NCBI RefSeq assembly: GCF_019925205.1
Contig: NC_083563.1
Coordinates: 6,200,001 to 6,264,000, forward strand
Source of the DNA: Metopolophium dirhodum
Lineage: Eukaryota > Arthropoda > Insecta > Hemiptera > Aphididae
Length of the DNA stretch: 64,000 nt
Direction: 5' to 3'
Shown here piece by piece: positions 1 to 10,249 of the stretch (the first letter of the stretch is position 1; each line of letters starts with the position of its first letter). The notes beneath the pieces were generated by a model. That model was not told the origin of the DNA, made no database searches, and worked only from the letters and a program-made list of their open reading frames with translations. Position numbers and translations under genes: made by a program.

Positions 1-77
1 CAGGGTGACAACATTATGACCTAGTCATATCGCATACAACCGCGCGGAAATACGAACCGCCGATTGTGTACCCAACA
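1..77 (-). repeat. Start of the 3' LTR of the BEL/Pao element (cut by window edge)
   Basis: All 77 bases match 6990-7066, the outer end of the 5' LTR. On the minus strand this is the first 77 bases of the LTR, beginning TGTTGGGTACACAATC, directly after the polypurine tract. The remainder of the LTR, about 1.26 kb if both LTRs are equal, lies to the left of the window. Confidence 0.93.
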
Positions 78-87
78 TTTCCTCCCC
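78..87 (-). other. Polypurine tract
   Basis: On the minus strand GGGGAGGAAA abuts the first base of the 3' LTR. This is where plus-strand DNA synthesis is primed in LTR retrotransposons. The placement fixes both the orientation of the element and the LTR edge. Confidence 0.85.
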
Positions 88-357
88 GCGTTGAAAGACC
101 AGGGCGTCTTTCAAGAGATCATCAAACATGAATATGGACGTTGAAGTTCAGATCATACACATTACAACAAATACGGTGCGAAAAAAAAAAAAATACATGA
201 TAACATGGAAATAAATAATAATTAAAAAAAATTACATTGTACCTGACACTCATCAATAGACAAATAAATAAATAACATGAACGAGAATGTGACTGTTGCA
301 CACACAAAAAAAATAAAGAATAATAAACAATGAGGACCTTGGGAGATGAGGATAAGA
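88..357 (-). other. 3' untranslated region of the BEL/Pao element
   Basis: About 270 bases lie between the Gag-Pol stop codon and the polypurine tract. They are AT-rich with A-runs and AATA repeats and no sustained reading frame. I see no env-like frame here, so the element has the simple Gag-Pol layout. Confidence 0.6.
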
Positions 358-3300
358 TCAGGGCTCGACTGGTAAACGCACAAGTTTCACTACCGGACGT
401 TTGTAGACACCGTCCTGCGTGCGCACGGACACGACGCGAACAACCTCGTCTGATCCCGGGTGGACCTCGGTGACACGACCGAGACGCCACTCAGTTGGTG
501 GTCGAGAGGGGGCCTCAACGATGACCATGTCACCGATCGTCAAATTCGGAGATGACTTGAACCATTTGTGTCGTCCTTGTAGTGTAGATAAATATTCACG
601 TGACCACCGTTTCCAGTAGGATTGATGACACTGTCGAATGAGTTGCCAACGATTCAGCCTGTTGATTTGGACGTCGGTGAGGTCAGGTTCGGGTAAAGCT
701 TGAAGCGGCTGTCCTATCAGAAAGTGCCCGGGCGTTAGCGCACTCAAGTCGTGCGGATCGGATGATGTTGGCGTGATTGGTCTCGAGTTTAAAATACCCT
801 CAATGCGGGTGGTCAAGGTGAGGAACTCCTCATATGTCAACACCTGTTGACCGATGGCGTGCTTGAAATGATATTTGGTGCTTTTGATGCCAGCCTCCCA
901 AATTCCACCGAAATGTGGGGCGGCGGGCGGATTGAAGTGCCACGCACAGGTCAGATGTGATGACAGACGATCTTGAACTTTGGCATCACGGAACAACGTT
1001 TTCAGCTGGCGCGCGGCGCCGACGTAATTTGTCCCACAGTCCGAATAAATGTTGGACGGGATGCCGCGACGGGCGACGAAACGGTCTAAGGCTGCAAGGA
1101 AGGCCTCCGTGCTCAAATCCGACACGATTTCGAGGTGGACTGCCTTAACGGACATACAGATGAATAATGCTAAGTAGACCTTGACTGATTGCGCATTCCG
1201 ACGGCGATGTTCTTTCACGAAGAACGGGCCTCCGTAATCCATCCCGACGTGCGAAAAAGGTCGATGCGGTTGGACCCGGTAGGACGGTAAATCTGCCATC
1301 ATCGGCTGAGGGCGGACAGCCTTGTGACGGGTGCACGGAACGCACGAAAATATGATACGTCGAACCGCAGCGCGACCCGACAAAATCCAAAATTTTTGGC
1401 TTAACATTGACAGTACTAATTTTGAGCCGCCGTGCAGAAATGACAGGTGGTAGTGGCGAATAATCAGCTCGGTGAGGTGTGAGGATCGCGGCAGCAAAAT
1501 CGGGTGCTTCGCGTCCTGACTGGCACTAGCGAAGCGAAGACGGCCTCCGACTCGAATGATACCCTTTTCGTCGACGTAAGGTGCTAGTTGTGCCAGGGAC
1601 GGCGGCGAAATCATGGATTCATTTTTTAACATTTTTCTCAAGTCTGAAAAATAAACTTGTTGTGTGCGTTGCACGGCGATCGATAACGATCTTTCCCGTT
1701 CGGTAAACGTGATTGGACCGACGCGGACAGGTTGTCGACGTAGACGGTGACACAGGTAGCGCAATATGTATGACAATACACGCAGCATTTTACCGAGCGA
1801 CGAAAATCGGTCAATAAATTCGAGTGAAGGCGGATGAACATTGACGGCCAACGTCGTGATGACATTCGGTCGGGTCTCCGGCAGCTGGTCTGGTGTGAGC
1901 GGAATAAATCTCGATTGGGGCCACTGGTCTTCGGGAAGTCGTAGGAAGTCAGGACCGTTCCAATAGATGGACGAGGACAACATTGATTTCGGCAACAGTC
2001 CACGAGAAGCTGGATCCGCGGGGTTGTCGTTGGTCGAGACGTAACTCCACATACAACCAGGTAGCAATTGACTTATTTTTGCAACTCGATTTGTTACAAA
2101 GATCTTGAAATGTTTTTGGTCCGACGTCAACCATGACAAGACGACCGATGAGTCTGACCATGCTCGCAAACGAGATACGGGAACTTCGCTGGACAGAACA
2201 GAATGCACATGGTGAAGGGTACGGGCCAATAACAGAGCACCGCACAGTTCTAGGCGTGGTATCGATAGCGACTCGTCGGCGGTCGAGCTCTTCAAAGGCG
2301 CAACCTTAGTTTTACAGGTAATGAATTTTACAGAAATATTGCCGGCGGCATCGACGAGACGAAGGTAAATGGTAGCCGCATATCCTTTGATCGACGCGTC
2401 TGCGAAGCCTAGCAGCTGGATGTCCTGTTGACAAGTGGCTTCGATGTGACGTGGTAGGCTTAAATCGAACACAAGTGGTAATTCTGTGCAGAACTGTTGC
2501 CACATGGATTGCAACTCGTCAGGCATCGGATCGTCCCACCCGAGTTTCTTGCTCCACAAAAGCTGCATAAAACACTTTGCCCACAGTAGCATTGGTCCCA
2601 GGGCGCCGATGGGGTCGAATAGGCGGGCAATGACGGACAACACTTCTCGTTTCGTAGACGAAGTCTGTTGAAGGCTGGTATGATAAACAAATTTGTCGGT
2701 GTTCGTGTCCCAGTGCAGGCCGAGAACTTTCACGGCGTGTTCTTCTTGAGGGTCGAATGATATGGCCTGTACTCGGTCCCCGGAAGGAACAGACTCGAGT
2801 ACGGCGGTGCTATTGCTGGTCCACTTACTCAACTCGCAGGCACAGCTGCGCAGTAGACCGACGATGTCCGTTTTTCGACGTAACAATAGCTCTTCAGTGT
2901 CGGCGCCGATGACGATATCATCGACGTAGGCGGTTCTGGTGAGAACGTCTTTGGCTAACGGAAACCGATTACCGTCTTGGCTGTCGAGCTCGTGTAGACA
3001 ACGTATGGCTAGATACGGCGCACAGTTGAGGCCGTACGTGATGGTACACAATTGAAATTCAACGACGTCGTCGCTAGGCGCGTCACGCCAAAAAATATGT
3101 TGAAATGCCCTGTCTTCTGGACGAATTAACATTTGTCGGTACATTTTGACAATGTCGGCGGACAGAATATATCGATGCATACGGCAGCGGAGTAGAATAT
3201 CGCGTAGATCGACTTGCAGCTTCGGTCCGGTGCACAATATATCGTTCAAGGAGCGACCGGATGACGAGGCGGATGATGCGTCGAACACGACACGTATTTT

Positions 3301-5631
3301 GGACATGTCACCGTCGGCTTTGAATACGGCATGATGCGGAATAAAATAGATGCCCGGTGACGGGGCTGGCACCATGTGTCCCAGCGAACGGTAGGTGGAC
3401 ATGAACTGACGATACGCCGCATACAGCACGGGATCCTTGGCTAATCGCTTTTCTAGATTATAGAATCTTTTCAGCGCTATAGAACGCGAATCACCGAGAC
3501 CGTGATGCGATGTACCATGCTGTTGAGTTGGGCCGGTGAACAAATGGCGAAATGGTAGGGCGACACAAAATCGACCTGTCGTATCACGCGAGGTAGACTT
3601 AGTAAAATACTCTTCACACCACTGGTCTTCCGTGGTAGGTGACGACGGTGCGGCGGGTTCTTCGATCAACCAGAATTTTTTAATTAAATCTTCGATTGAG
3701 GGCGGAGCGACTGCGGTGGTCAGCGTGACTGGAGGTGACTTGTTCGGAGTAGAAAATGAACCGAAAATTATCCAGCCAAGCTGAGTGTCAAGGGCCGATG
3801 GTAAACCCGAATGATGTTCCACACCCGCGTGTGGGCGGATCAGACTTGGTAGGATATCCGCACCGAATAAAACGTCGATGCGAGACGGAGTGTCGAATTT
3901 GTCATCGGCGAGTCGAAGGTGTTGATATTGTTGACGCACGGTCGCTGGTAACCGAGTAGCTGGCATGGCAGTGGTAATTTGTTTTAGAACAACTAAGTCA
4001 ACAGACGGGAATAAATAATCTGGTTTAACGTGTGACGAAAATTGACAGCGGGTTATACCTTGAACGTGGGACACAGGACTTTGTGCGAAACCTACGATGT
4101 CAGACTTGTAACGACGTTTCGAAAGTCCAAGCCGCGCTGCACAATCACTAGTCATGGCGGAAATCTGCGAGCCACTATCGAGCAGTACGCGTACGCAATG
4201 TACTTGTTCCCACGCATCTTTAATGTGAACAATCGCTGTACCTAGTACGACGGTAGAATTGGTGCAGGCGGCACCGACAAACGAGCTAGAATTACCACTC
4301 GACGTGGTGGGTTGGGGTACCGGGGTACTATTCGAAGTCGTATTATCTACAGTTGACGTTTGATTTTGTTCACGATGTAGTAGGGTGTGATGACGCTTAC
4401 TGTTGCACGAAAAACAACCCTTGGTCGACGGACACGTATTGACCATATGACTCGAACTCAAACACGCGAAACACAATTTACGAGCTAATACAACGTCTCG
4501 TCGTTTATCAACAGTCATTCCGGTGAGTTTCGGACATTGATATATTCTATGATCGGGCTTATCACAATATAAACAATTCCTAGTCTTAAATTTAGTCGAA
4601 GCGGACGTAGTAGCAGCGAACACTGATTTAGTCGATTTGGTATGTTTACCGCGAACATCCGGTTTTTCGAACGGTTTTTCGTTGCGACCGACTTTATTAG
4701 ATTTTGTAAGATTTTCCAAAATCTTACATCGATGTTGCACAAAATTTACTAATTCGTCAAAAGTCGGAATAGTTGACTGTGACGTACTAGATTCGAACAG
4801 TTGTAACGTGGTCGGGTCGAGAACGCGAGAGCACATATGGAACAGCAAAAAACTCGAAAGGTCATCGACCCCCAGCGATTTAATTATTGATACATTTTCC
4901 TTAAATGTATTGACGAACTCAATTAAAGCTGGTAGTGATTCATGAGCGATTGGTTTAAAGGCGAATAATTTGTCCATGTGAGCGGAAGCTAACAAACGTT
5001 TATTGTTGTAACGCTCGGACAACGCGTCCCACGCGATCGGGTAGTTAGCCGCGGACAACGGTATAGATTTAATAATAGCCAACGCTGAACCAGATAGACA
5101 CGACAGTAAGTGATGAAAACGCTGTGCGTCATCTATGTGTTGGTTATCATGTACGAGTGATATATATATATCGCGAAACGATCGCCACGATAGTAAGTTG
5201 CCGTCGAACATAGGTAATTTAATTTTAGGTAACGCGACGAATTGTTGTTGTGGCACGGAATTGGTGAACGACGAAGACGACGATTTACTTTCGGAAGTAG
5301 ACACAGGAACGGCACTCGCGACAATTGTTTTTATTTCAAGACGCATGGATTCCATGGAAGTAATCAACGGACGATCAACCTGTTCAAACTCAGCAATACG
5401 GTCGGCGTCGATTAATGCGTTAATAATGATGTCTTGTTGATGTTGAAATTGTTCGACGAACTTATTTAGTTCTTCAGCGTGAATAATTAACGACGGTATT
5501 TTCCCAATATCAGCGCGTGCCTCTAATGCTGTGGCGTGAATATTTTTAACCGAATTTAATATGTTATCGCGTTTGACGCGACCTCGCAGTAGAACCTTTA
5601 CCGGATCCTCTTCTTTCTTTAGTGGTGCCAT
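358..5631 (-). CDS. BEL/Pao Gag-Pol polyprotein
   Basis: A single frame of 1,757 codons starts at ATG 5631 in a good context (CGTCATGG) and ends at TGA 358. In order: an N-terminal Gag region of the DUF1759 type (about residues 60-330, with a serine-rich stretch near 110-125); three zinc knuckles (C353-C366 and C387-C400, both CX2CX4HX4C, and a third from C406 ending in His); an aspartic protease of the DUF1758 type with LLDSGSQ (D485); reverse transcriptase with YVDD at 902-905; an RNase H region (often labelled Peptidase_A17) with FADAS (D1078); an integrase H2C2 zinc finger (about 1387-1433); the integrase core with D1465, D1531 and E1579 (D-65-D-47-E); and a C-terminal DUF5641-like segment. 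No stop or frameshift is seen, so the element could still be active. Domain names come from family knowledge and the motifs are visible in the frame. Confidence 0.96.
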   Translation of the reverse strand: MAPLKKEEDPVKVLLRGRVKRDNILNSVKNIHATALEARADIGKIPSLIIHAEELNKFVEQFQHQQDIIINALIDADRIAEFEQVDRPLITSMESMRLEIKTIVASAVPVSTSESKSSSSSFTNSVPQQQFVALPKIKLPMFDGNLLSWRSFRDIYISLVHDNQHIDDAQRFHHLLSCLSGSALAIIKSIPLSAANYPIAWDALSERYNNKRLLASAHMDKLFAFKPIAHESLPALIEFVNTFKENVSIIKSLGVDDLSSFLLFHMCSRVLDPTTLQLFESSTSQSTIPTFDELVNFVQHRCKILENLTKSNKVGRNEKPFEKPDVRGKHTKSTKSVFAATTSASTKFKTRNCLYCDKPDHRIYQCPKLTGMTVDKRRDVVLARKLCFACLSSSHMVNTCPSTKGCFSCNSKRHHTLLHREQNQTSTVDNTTSNSTPVPQPTTSSGNSSSFVGAACTNSTVVLGTAIVHIKDAWEQVHCVRVLLDSGSQISAMTSDCAARLGLSKRRYKSDIVGFAQSPVSHVQGITRCQFSSHVKPDYLFPSVDLVVLKQITTAMPATRLPATVRQQYQHLRLADDKFDTPSRIDVLFGADILPSLIRPHAGVEHHSGLPSALDTQLGWIIFGSFSTPNKSPPVTLTTAVAPPSIEDLIKKFWLIEEPAAPSSPTTEDQWCEEYFTKSTSRDTTGRFCVALPFRHLFTGPTQQHGTSHHGLGDSRSIALKRFYNLEKRLAKDPVLYAAYRQFMSTYRSLGHMVPAPSPGIYFIPHHAVFKADGDMSKIRVVFDASSASSSGRSLNDILCTGPKLQVDLRDILLRCRMHRYILSADIVKMYRQMLIRPEDRAFQHIFWRDAPSDDVVEFQLCTITYGLNCAPYLAIRCLHELDSQDGNRFPLAKDVLTRTAYVDDIVIGADTEELLLRRKTDIVGLLRSCACELSKWTSNSTAVLESVPSGDRVQAISFDPQEEHAVKVLGLHWDTNTDKFVYHTSLQQTSSTKREVLSVIARLFDPIGALGPMLLWAKCFMQLLWSKKLGWDDPMPDELQSMWQQFCTELPLVFDLSLPRHIEATCQQDIQLLGFADASIKGYAATIYLRLVDAAGNISVKFITCKTKVAPLKSSTADESLSIPRLELCGALLLARTLHHVHSVLSSEVPVSRLRAWSDSSVVLSWLTSDQKHFKIFVTNRVAKISQLLPGCMWSYVSTNDNPADPASRGLLPKSMLSSSIYWNGPDFLRLPEDQWPQSRFIPLTPDQLPETRPNVITTLAVNVHPPSLEFIDRFSSLGKMLRVLSYILRYLCHRLRRQPVRVGPITFTERERSLSIAVQRTQQVYFSDLRKMLKNESMISPPSLAQLAPYVDEKGIIRVGGRLRFASASQDAKHPILLPRSSHLTELIIRHYHLSFLHGGSKLVLSMLSQKFWILSGRAAVRRIIFSCVPCTRHKAVRPQPMMADLPSYRVQPHRPFSHVGMDYGGPFFVKEHRRRNAQSVKVYLALFICMSVKAVHLEIVSDLSTEAFLAALDRFVARRGIPSNIYSDCGTNYVGAARQLKTLFRDAKVQDRLSSHLTCAWHFNPPAAPHFGGIWEAGIKSTKYHFKHAIGQQVLTYEEFLTLTTRIEGILNSRPITPTSSDPHDLSALTPGHFLIGQPLQALPEPDLTDVQINRLNRWQLIRQCHQSYWKRWSREYLSTLQGRHKWFKSSPNLTIGDMVIVEAPSRPPTEWRLGRVTEVHPGSDEVVRVVSVRTQDGVYKRPVVKLVRLPVEP

Positions 5632-5703
5632 GACGATACGAATACGAAATTAAATGATTACGTGATGAGGTACGATTGTGACGAAGTAATTACACGAAAA
5701 TAC

Positions 5704-5721
5704 ATCCGGTTCGAAGGACCA
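5704..5721 (-). other. Primer binding site, tRNA-Tyr type
   Basis: The minus strand reads TGGTCCTTCGAACCGGAT. Its complement is a tRNA 3' end with CCA, and the acceptor strand TCGAAGG pairs with CCTTCGA, the 5' acceptor sequence of insect tRNA-Tyr. It sits a few bases inside the 5' LTR end and about 70 bases upstream of the Gag start. The tRNA identity is from memory of insect tRNA-Tyr and should be tested against the host tRNA set. Confidence 0.75.
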
Positions 5722-5726
5722 AACAA

Positions 5727-7066
5727 TGTGCGGATGACGGCTGCACCTGTAAAGCCGGTGACGGATACGTGCGCGCACGGACGGCGGCCAACACGTTATG
5801 CGTCGGGCGTGTAGTTACTTAAGTCGTAGGTACCTGTCGATAGCCCTGTAAGGAGGGGAGAGTGAGAGATCGAAAGTGGACTGTATTAAAGCTAGGTTCA
5901 AATCTTTCGGATGTATGAGTGCTAAGGTGATGAATGAGAGGTACCTAATTACAATAACAACAATGGGTCGATAAATATGGTGCAGAACAATTTATTGTGG
6001 TGTTCTGCAAAAGACTCTCTTACTGACTAGGGTTAGTATTATAAGCGCGATCACATACGATCGCGTGAATCAATAAATCAAGAAACAAAAAAGTAATACA
6101 AATGCAAAAGAAAATAGTGTTTGTTGACAAATAAATCGCGTGTGTACGACCTGATAAGGACGGAAGATGATACCACGACGATGGCGCGGCAGTTGACCCA
6201 GTGGAGCGTTGCAACAGCTGCGGGCGGCAATCGGGGCTGGCGTCACTTGCACTCCCGTCGCTTTCGACGAATGGGTCGACGACACTGCGTACAAAACGTA
6301 AAGACGAGGTGTTGGACGACGCGGACACGAACTCGTATTTCCGTTAGAGGGAGATCGCGAAACGGTCACGCGAAAACATTAATTGTCGCGGCGTAGGGAC
6401 GCGGCACAAACGACAACAAAAAAATGGCTTGACCACGGTTCGCACTGCGTAGGACGGGCGGGCGGAACACGTGGGTGCGAAGCGAGCAGGGCTCGAAACG
6501 CACAGCGAGTCGGGCGATCGACGGAAAAACTAATAAACGGTGTTGTATCACGACACAGGCGGTCGAGCGATACACGTTGTCGGCACTACGCACGGCGCGA
6601 CATGAGAAGAACACGGGCGGCTCAATCTGCAAACACGTGGGCAACCACGGCCCGGGGTCCCACTGCGAAGCTCGGACGGGCGGCGGACAATAAATCAAGC
6701 CGCGGTGTCGGCGCGGACGGCCAGAACTCGAAACGCGAAGAAAACAACAAAACGTACATACACGATGAGTTCGTGAGCAGCGAAGGCTCACCGGATCGCG
6801 TTGATTAAAAATGTGGTTTACCAATAAAAGTGCCAAGACGGCGGAAAAAACAACATGTTGCCTAGACGGCTTAGAAGCGACGACTTTTGCATGGCGGCGG
6901 GTGCGGATCGCTGGAGGCACGACTGTGGCGAGACCGTCCCCACTCTGGAGGTGCAAAGTTCGCTCGCACACTTTTCGGCGGCTGGGCGGCAGGGTGACAA
7001 CATTATGACCTAGTCATATCGCATACAACCGCGCGGAAATACGAACCGCCGATTGTGTACCCAACA
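5727..7066 (-). repeat. 5' LTR of the BEL/Pao element
   Basis: The outer end (7066) is fixed by identity with the 3' LTR start. The inner end is placed just before the primer binding site, where the minus strand reads CACA then TTGTT then the primer site, so it is uncertain by about 5 bases. At about 1,340 bp it is a long LTR, GC-rich (CGG and CGCG words), with a minus-strand AATAAA at 5991-5996 as a candidate polyadenylation signal. I saw no obvious TATA box. The several short reading frames here on both strands show no protein similarity I recognise. Confidence 0.8.
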
Positions 7067-7765
7067 ATAGGTATGTTAATAATATATATACCTATAGATT
7101 ATAAGTACGCGTCTCCATCATTGTATATAAAACGGATAATCATCAGTTCTCGTTTTAATATAATACTATTATACAGATATATCATGAGTGTCGCGTATAT
7201 GTATACCTATAGGCTATATAAGTCGTTTTCGGATGGATTAACTCATATATTATAGTTTTTCAAAACTAAAAATTACTATTATAATAATGATCGCGATCCG
7301 TATATTAATATAACTGAATCTTGTATTAAATCCCCACAAAATAAAATACCGCAAGATCTGTTATACTATAACGTTCAACATCTAAAGACCAATTTGTATA
7401 CTCAAATTCCATAAAACGTGTTGACTCGAGGTCATAAAAGTTAAAAGATATCAAGTGCCATTGAACACACTGATTGCAAAGTAAACAGTGGGTAGGAGAG
7501 TTATGATATTTTGATGGGATTTTTCGGGATCAAAAAATAAATAAATGAAATGTCTTTCATCTCATGATGGGACGGAAAAGGCCACCCAGGAGAGCGGACA
7601 GTAGACCCGCAGTAGTAAACACAAACTGCCATCGTTGCAGGACGGAGATAATATTATTTTGATTTCAAAGCCGGTGGCTGATGTCCAAACACTCCAAGAG
7701 CGCGTCGAGTGGACAATTAGAGAATGCAATTCCGGCGCACTCCCGTCGGCTCTTGACATAACAAC

Positions 7766-7799
<34 letters not shown>

Positions 7800-8828
7800 A
7801 AATAATAATAATACTCAGACGTACAGCTTCCGCGGTCACGGTCGTCTTACCGTGTTAGGTTGCCGAAAGCAAATACACGCACAACTGTTTACACAACCGC
7901 CGCCGTTGTGGTCGTCAGAGAAAATGCGTTTAGTATAATGTATACCAAGCTGGTTGCTGGTGTATAAGTCTGTAATAATAATAATAATAATGATAATAAT
8001 AATATGAAAGATCCCGACAACGTGTTATTAGTGTAGTTCCTTCTGTAACCTGGCGGGCCCCGGAGATGAAACGCATACACACACACACACACGCACACAC
8101 ATACATACATACATACATACATATATAAAGAAACAGAAAAAATGTAATGGTAATAATAATAACAAGGAGAAAAAGAAACATCTGCCCGACGACGCTTAAA
8201 ACCTCCCGCTGGGGTTTTGCCGCTCGCCTGTGTCACACACGAGCGACTTAATGCCATGTTGGATTTGTATGTGACGTGTGTGTGTGGCGCGACTGTTGGG
8301 ATTTCATATCGAAGAAAATATTCAATTATCAACAGTATTATACACAGTATTTTACATATTATTTACATATGAATCCGTCGACGGCCATTCGTTATATTGA
8401 AACGTTGTCATGAGCTGTCGCGCGACAACACGACCTGTGGCACGCCACAATATAATAATAATATAATCGTAACCTCCCGACTTCCGCCGTACCATGCCAT
8501 CATAATACACTGCTTGGCCGTATTCGTTGGTCGTTGCCTCGTTGGATGTACCGAACTGAAAATGTGACGACATACGACCGTATTGACATGACAATGTTGA
8601 ACGTTTTGCAGAACCGTAGGTTTTACGTTATCTTTAATACACCTACGTGAATGTACCGACACGGGGTGAATGGACCATTTCCACCCCGTCCATTTACAGT
8701 GAAATAGGACTTTTTACTCACCCCTTATTTTTTTTTTTTAATTTCATTCAAATAATTTGAAATTATAATTTTTTAGTCTAGTGACTAATTTTGTCTTAAT
8801 GTATTAGCTAAACACTTTAAATATTATA
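7067..8828. other. Non-coding flank with microsatellites
   Basis: This AT-rich DNA contains AAT-type repeats at about 7767-7798 and 7974-8002 and a CA/CATA tract at 8075-8125. GC-richer patches occur around 7560-7760 and 8180-8330. A plus-strand open stretch of 43 codons at 7641-7769, following a TTGCAG acceptor-like site, is the only coding-like piece, and I could not assign it to a protein. Confidence 0.5.
8075..8125. repeat. CA/CATA microsatellite
   Basis: An ACAC tract passes into a CATA tract. The short Tyr/Cys/Val-rich frames across it on the other strand are translations of the repeat. Confidence 0.9.
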
Positions 8829-9124
8829 ATTGAGGGGTGGACATCCAAAACGAACTATTGCCGACATTATTGACAAAATCGAGTTACATATCGATTCTTA
8901 TTAAAAACACATCGATAAATCGATTAGGGCCGTCAGAATAGATAAAAATTACTATTTCCTGATCAAATCTGTGATTCAAAATGACTGGTTAATCCAAAAC
9001 GAACCTAGGAAAAGCTTTTCCATACATAAAAATTATATTTAGAAAATCAAAACAAACTTTTTCCAATTTTATGCCAAAACGTACTATTACCCGTTTTGAA
9101 GGTATACCAATGTATAGGGAAGTG

Positions 9125-9420
9125 GAACGGTATCGCATAATCTGGGCTGTGGTTCACAAATTTATTCAGCCTGCTAAAAGAAATAAAACATATTAAACAC
9201 AGAACAATAACCATGCATATAAACTAGTAAATTTGTTAAAAATTTTAAATATTAAGTAACAATAATTATTACTTACTATTTCACTACTAGTCTGTGGTAC
9301 GGTATCGCATAATCTGGGCTGTGGTTCACAAATTTCTTCAGCCTGCTAAAAAAAATAAAACATATTAAATACAGAACAATAACAATGCATATAAAATAGT
9401 ACATTTGTTTAAAAATTAAA
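9125..9420 (-). repeat. Tandem duplication (172-bp period) including an exon and its intron
   Basis: Sequence 9125-9251 is repeated at 9297-9420 with few changes. Both copies contain GGTATCGCATAATCTGGG and the minus-strand acceptor TTAGCAGGCTGAA. The left copy carries GAATAA in place of GAAGAA, an in-frame stop in the coherent frame, and lacks the matching donor region. This is a segmental exon duplication within the transposon gene. Confidence 0.8.
9277..9342 (-). pseudogene. 22-codon exon, first copy, of the zinc-finger transposon gene
   Basis: On the minus strand a TTTTTTTTAGCAG acceptor precedes 66 bases followed by a GTAAGT donor. In the phase that makes sense with the preceding exon it reads AEEICEPQPRLCDTVPQTSS plus two more residues. 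Its length is a multiple of three, so duplicating or skipping it would keep the frame. Function unknown. Confidence 0.4.
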
Positions 9421-9439
9421 ATAAAATAAAAATACTTAC

Positions 9440-9621
9440 CAATTGCTTATTTTTTTTTTTGATTTCGATGCTGCAAACGGGTTGCTCGGAACGCCAAAGT
9501 GTTGTATTTTAACTTTTTTCCCCTTATGCACATCACGCTCGTGTTTTAATTTGTAGTCATTATTAAAAACACTACCACAATCGAGACATTCAATTTTAAT
9601 ACGCTTACGTTTAGATTCCAT
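9440..9621 (-). pseudogene. Zinc-finger N-terminal exon of a hAT-like transposase gene (fragment)
   Basis: Starting at ATG 9621, the frame encodes a basic N-terminus (MESKRKRIKIE) followed by one C2H2-like finger: C-X2-C in CLDCGS and two later histidines in KLKHERDVH. It continues with VPSNPFAASKSKKK. This style of finger opens many ZMYM1-like hAT transposases in aphid genomes (family knowledge, recalled rather than searched). A GTAAGT donor follows at 9439. The exon ends in a run of 11 A. With 11 A it enters the duplicated exon in a frame that soon stops, whereas with 12 A it would read through in the coherent frame, so the gene looks broken by one base. No catalytic domain follows. Confidence 0.5.
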
Positions 9622-10179
9622 GTTTAAACAAAAATTTTTGCACAAATAAATTTAAAATATTTAAATTAAATTGTAATCGAATCAAATGCCGAACTTCGAT
9701 AACCACTATTAATAATAATAATAACAATAAAAATATAAAATATTATTATAAATCGTGTCGTCACTCGTTGTGTCAAAATCGAATAAGAACATGTAATGCA
9801 TACAATATAAAATTTTAGGGGATATTGGAATTGGTTTAGTTTGAAGTTTGAACCTTGAATTGATAAACAGCCGACTGCTTCGGACAGCGGAATGTTGCGT
9901 ACCGACCGCGATATCGGTATTTTCCATTTCTATTTTTAGACATTAATATTTAATATTAGTGAAAAAAATTTAATTACAAGAACACAATAATCTGAGCTCT
10001 TCTGGGTACTTAATCTTTGATTATCCGACTGCCGAAAATAACGTAGCATATTTATTAGGAGTAAACTACAATATGTTGATACTTCATGTGTATTAGTTTT
10101 ACTTATTAATAAAATGGAAGTTTCAATGATCTCTATATGTAATATATTATATTATATATTTAGCGAATTCTGAAAATTG

Positions 10180-10249
10180 CCGACTAGTACTTACAGTTGC
10201 CGACATTCGGGGGGTGTCAAATCCCCCCCCCCCTGTAAAATCGCCACTG
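10180..10249 (-). mobile_element. hAT-like 5' terminus (CAGTGGCGATTTTACAGG)
   Basis: Read on the minus strand, the sequence begins CAGTGGCGATTTTACAGG, passes into a long G-run, then ATTTGACACC, CCCCGAATGTCGGCAA. A CAGTGGCG start is typical of hAT ends, and the element at 57887 begins CAGTGGCGG. It lies about 0.6 kb upstream of the zinc-finger exon, where a transposon promoter would be. No matching second end or 8-bp duplication was found in the window. Confidence 0.45.

Larger units (their letters stand above)
1..7066 (-). mobile_element. BEL/Pao LTR retrotransposon, near complete
   Basis: The element reads right to left: 5' LTR (about 5727-7066), primer binding site (5704-5721), one long Gag-Pol frame (5631-358), a polypurine tract (78-87) and the start of the 3' LTR (77-1). 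The order Gag, zinc knuckles, aspartic protease, reverse transcriptase, RNase H, integrase in a single frame is that of the BEL/Pao superfamily. Positions 1-77 are identical to 6990-7066, and the LTR edge begins TGTTGGG on the minus strand. The left part of the 3' LTR and the left target duplication lie outside the window. The right flank begins ATAGG, the candidate 5-bp target duplication. The intact frame and identical LTR ends suggest a recent insertion. Base composition is clearly richer in GC than the flanking DNA. Confidence 0.95.

Noticed and set aside
5727..7066. Several frames of 60-200 codons inside the LTR
   Set aside because: Overlapping frames on both strands in GC-rich LTR DNA with no recognisable domain.
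7641..7769. 43-codon plus-strand open stretch after a TTGCAG acceptor-like site
   Set aside because: It has plausible composition (SKPVADVQTLQERVEWTIRE), but there is no second exon, no donor and no family recognised. It is too short to call.
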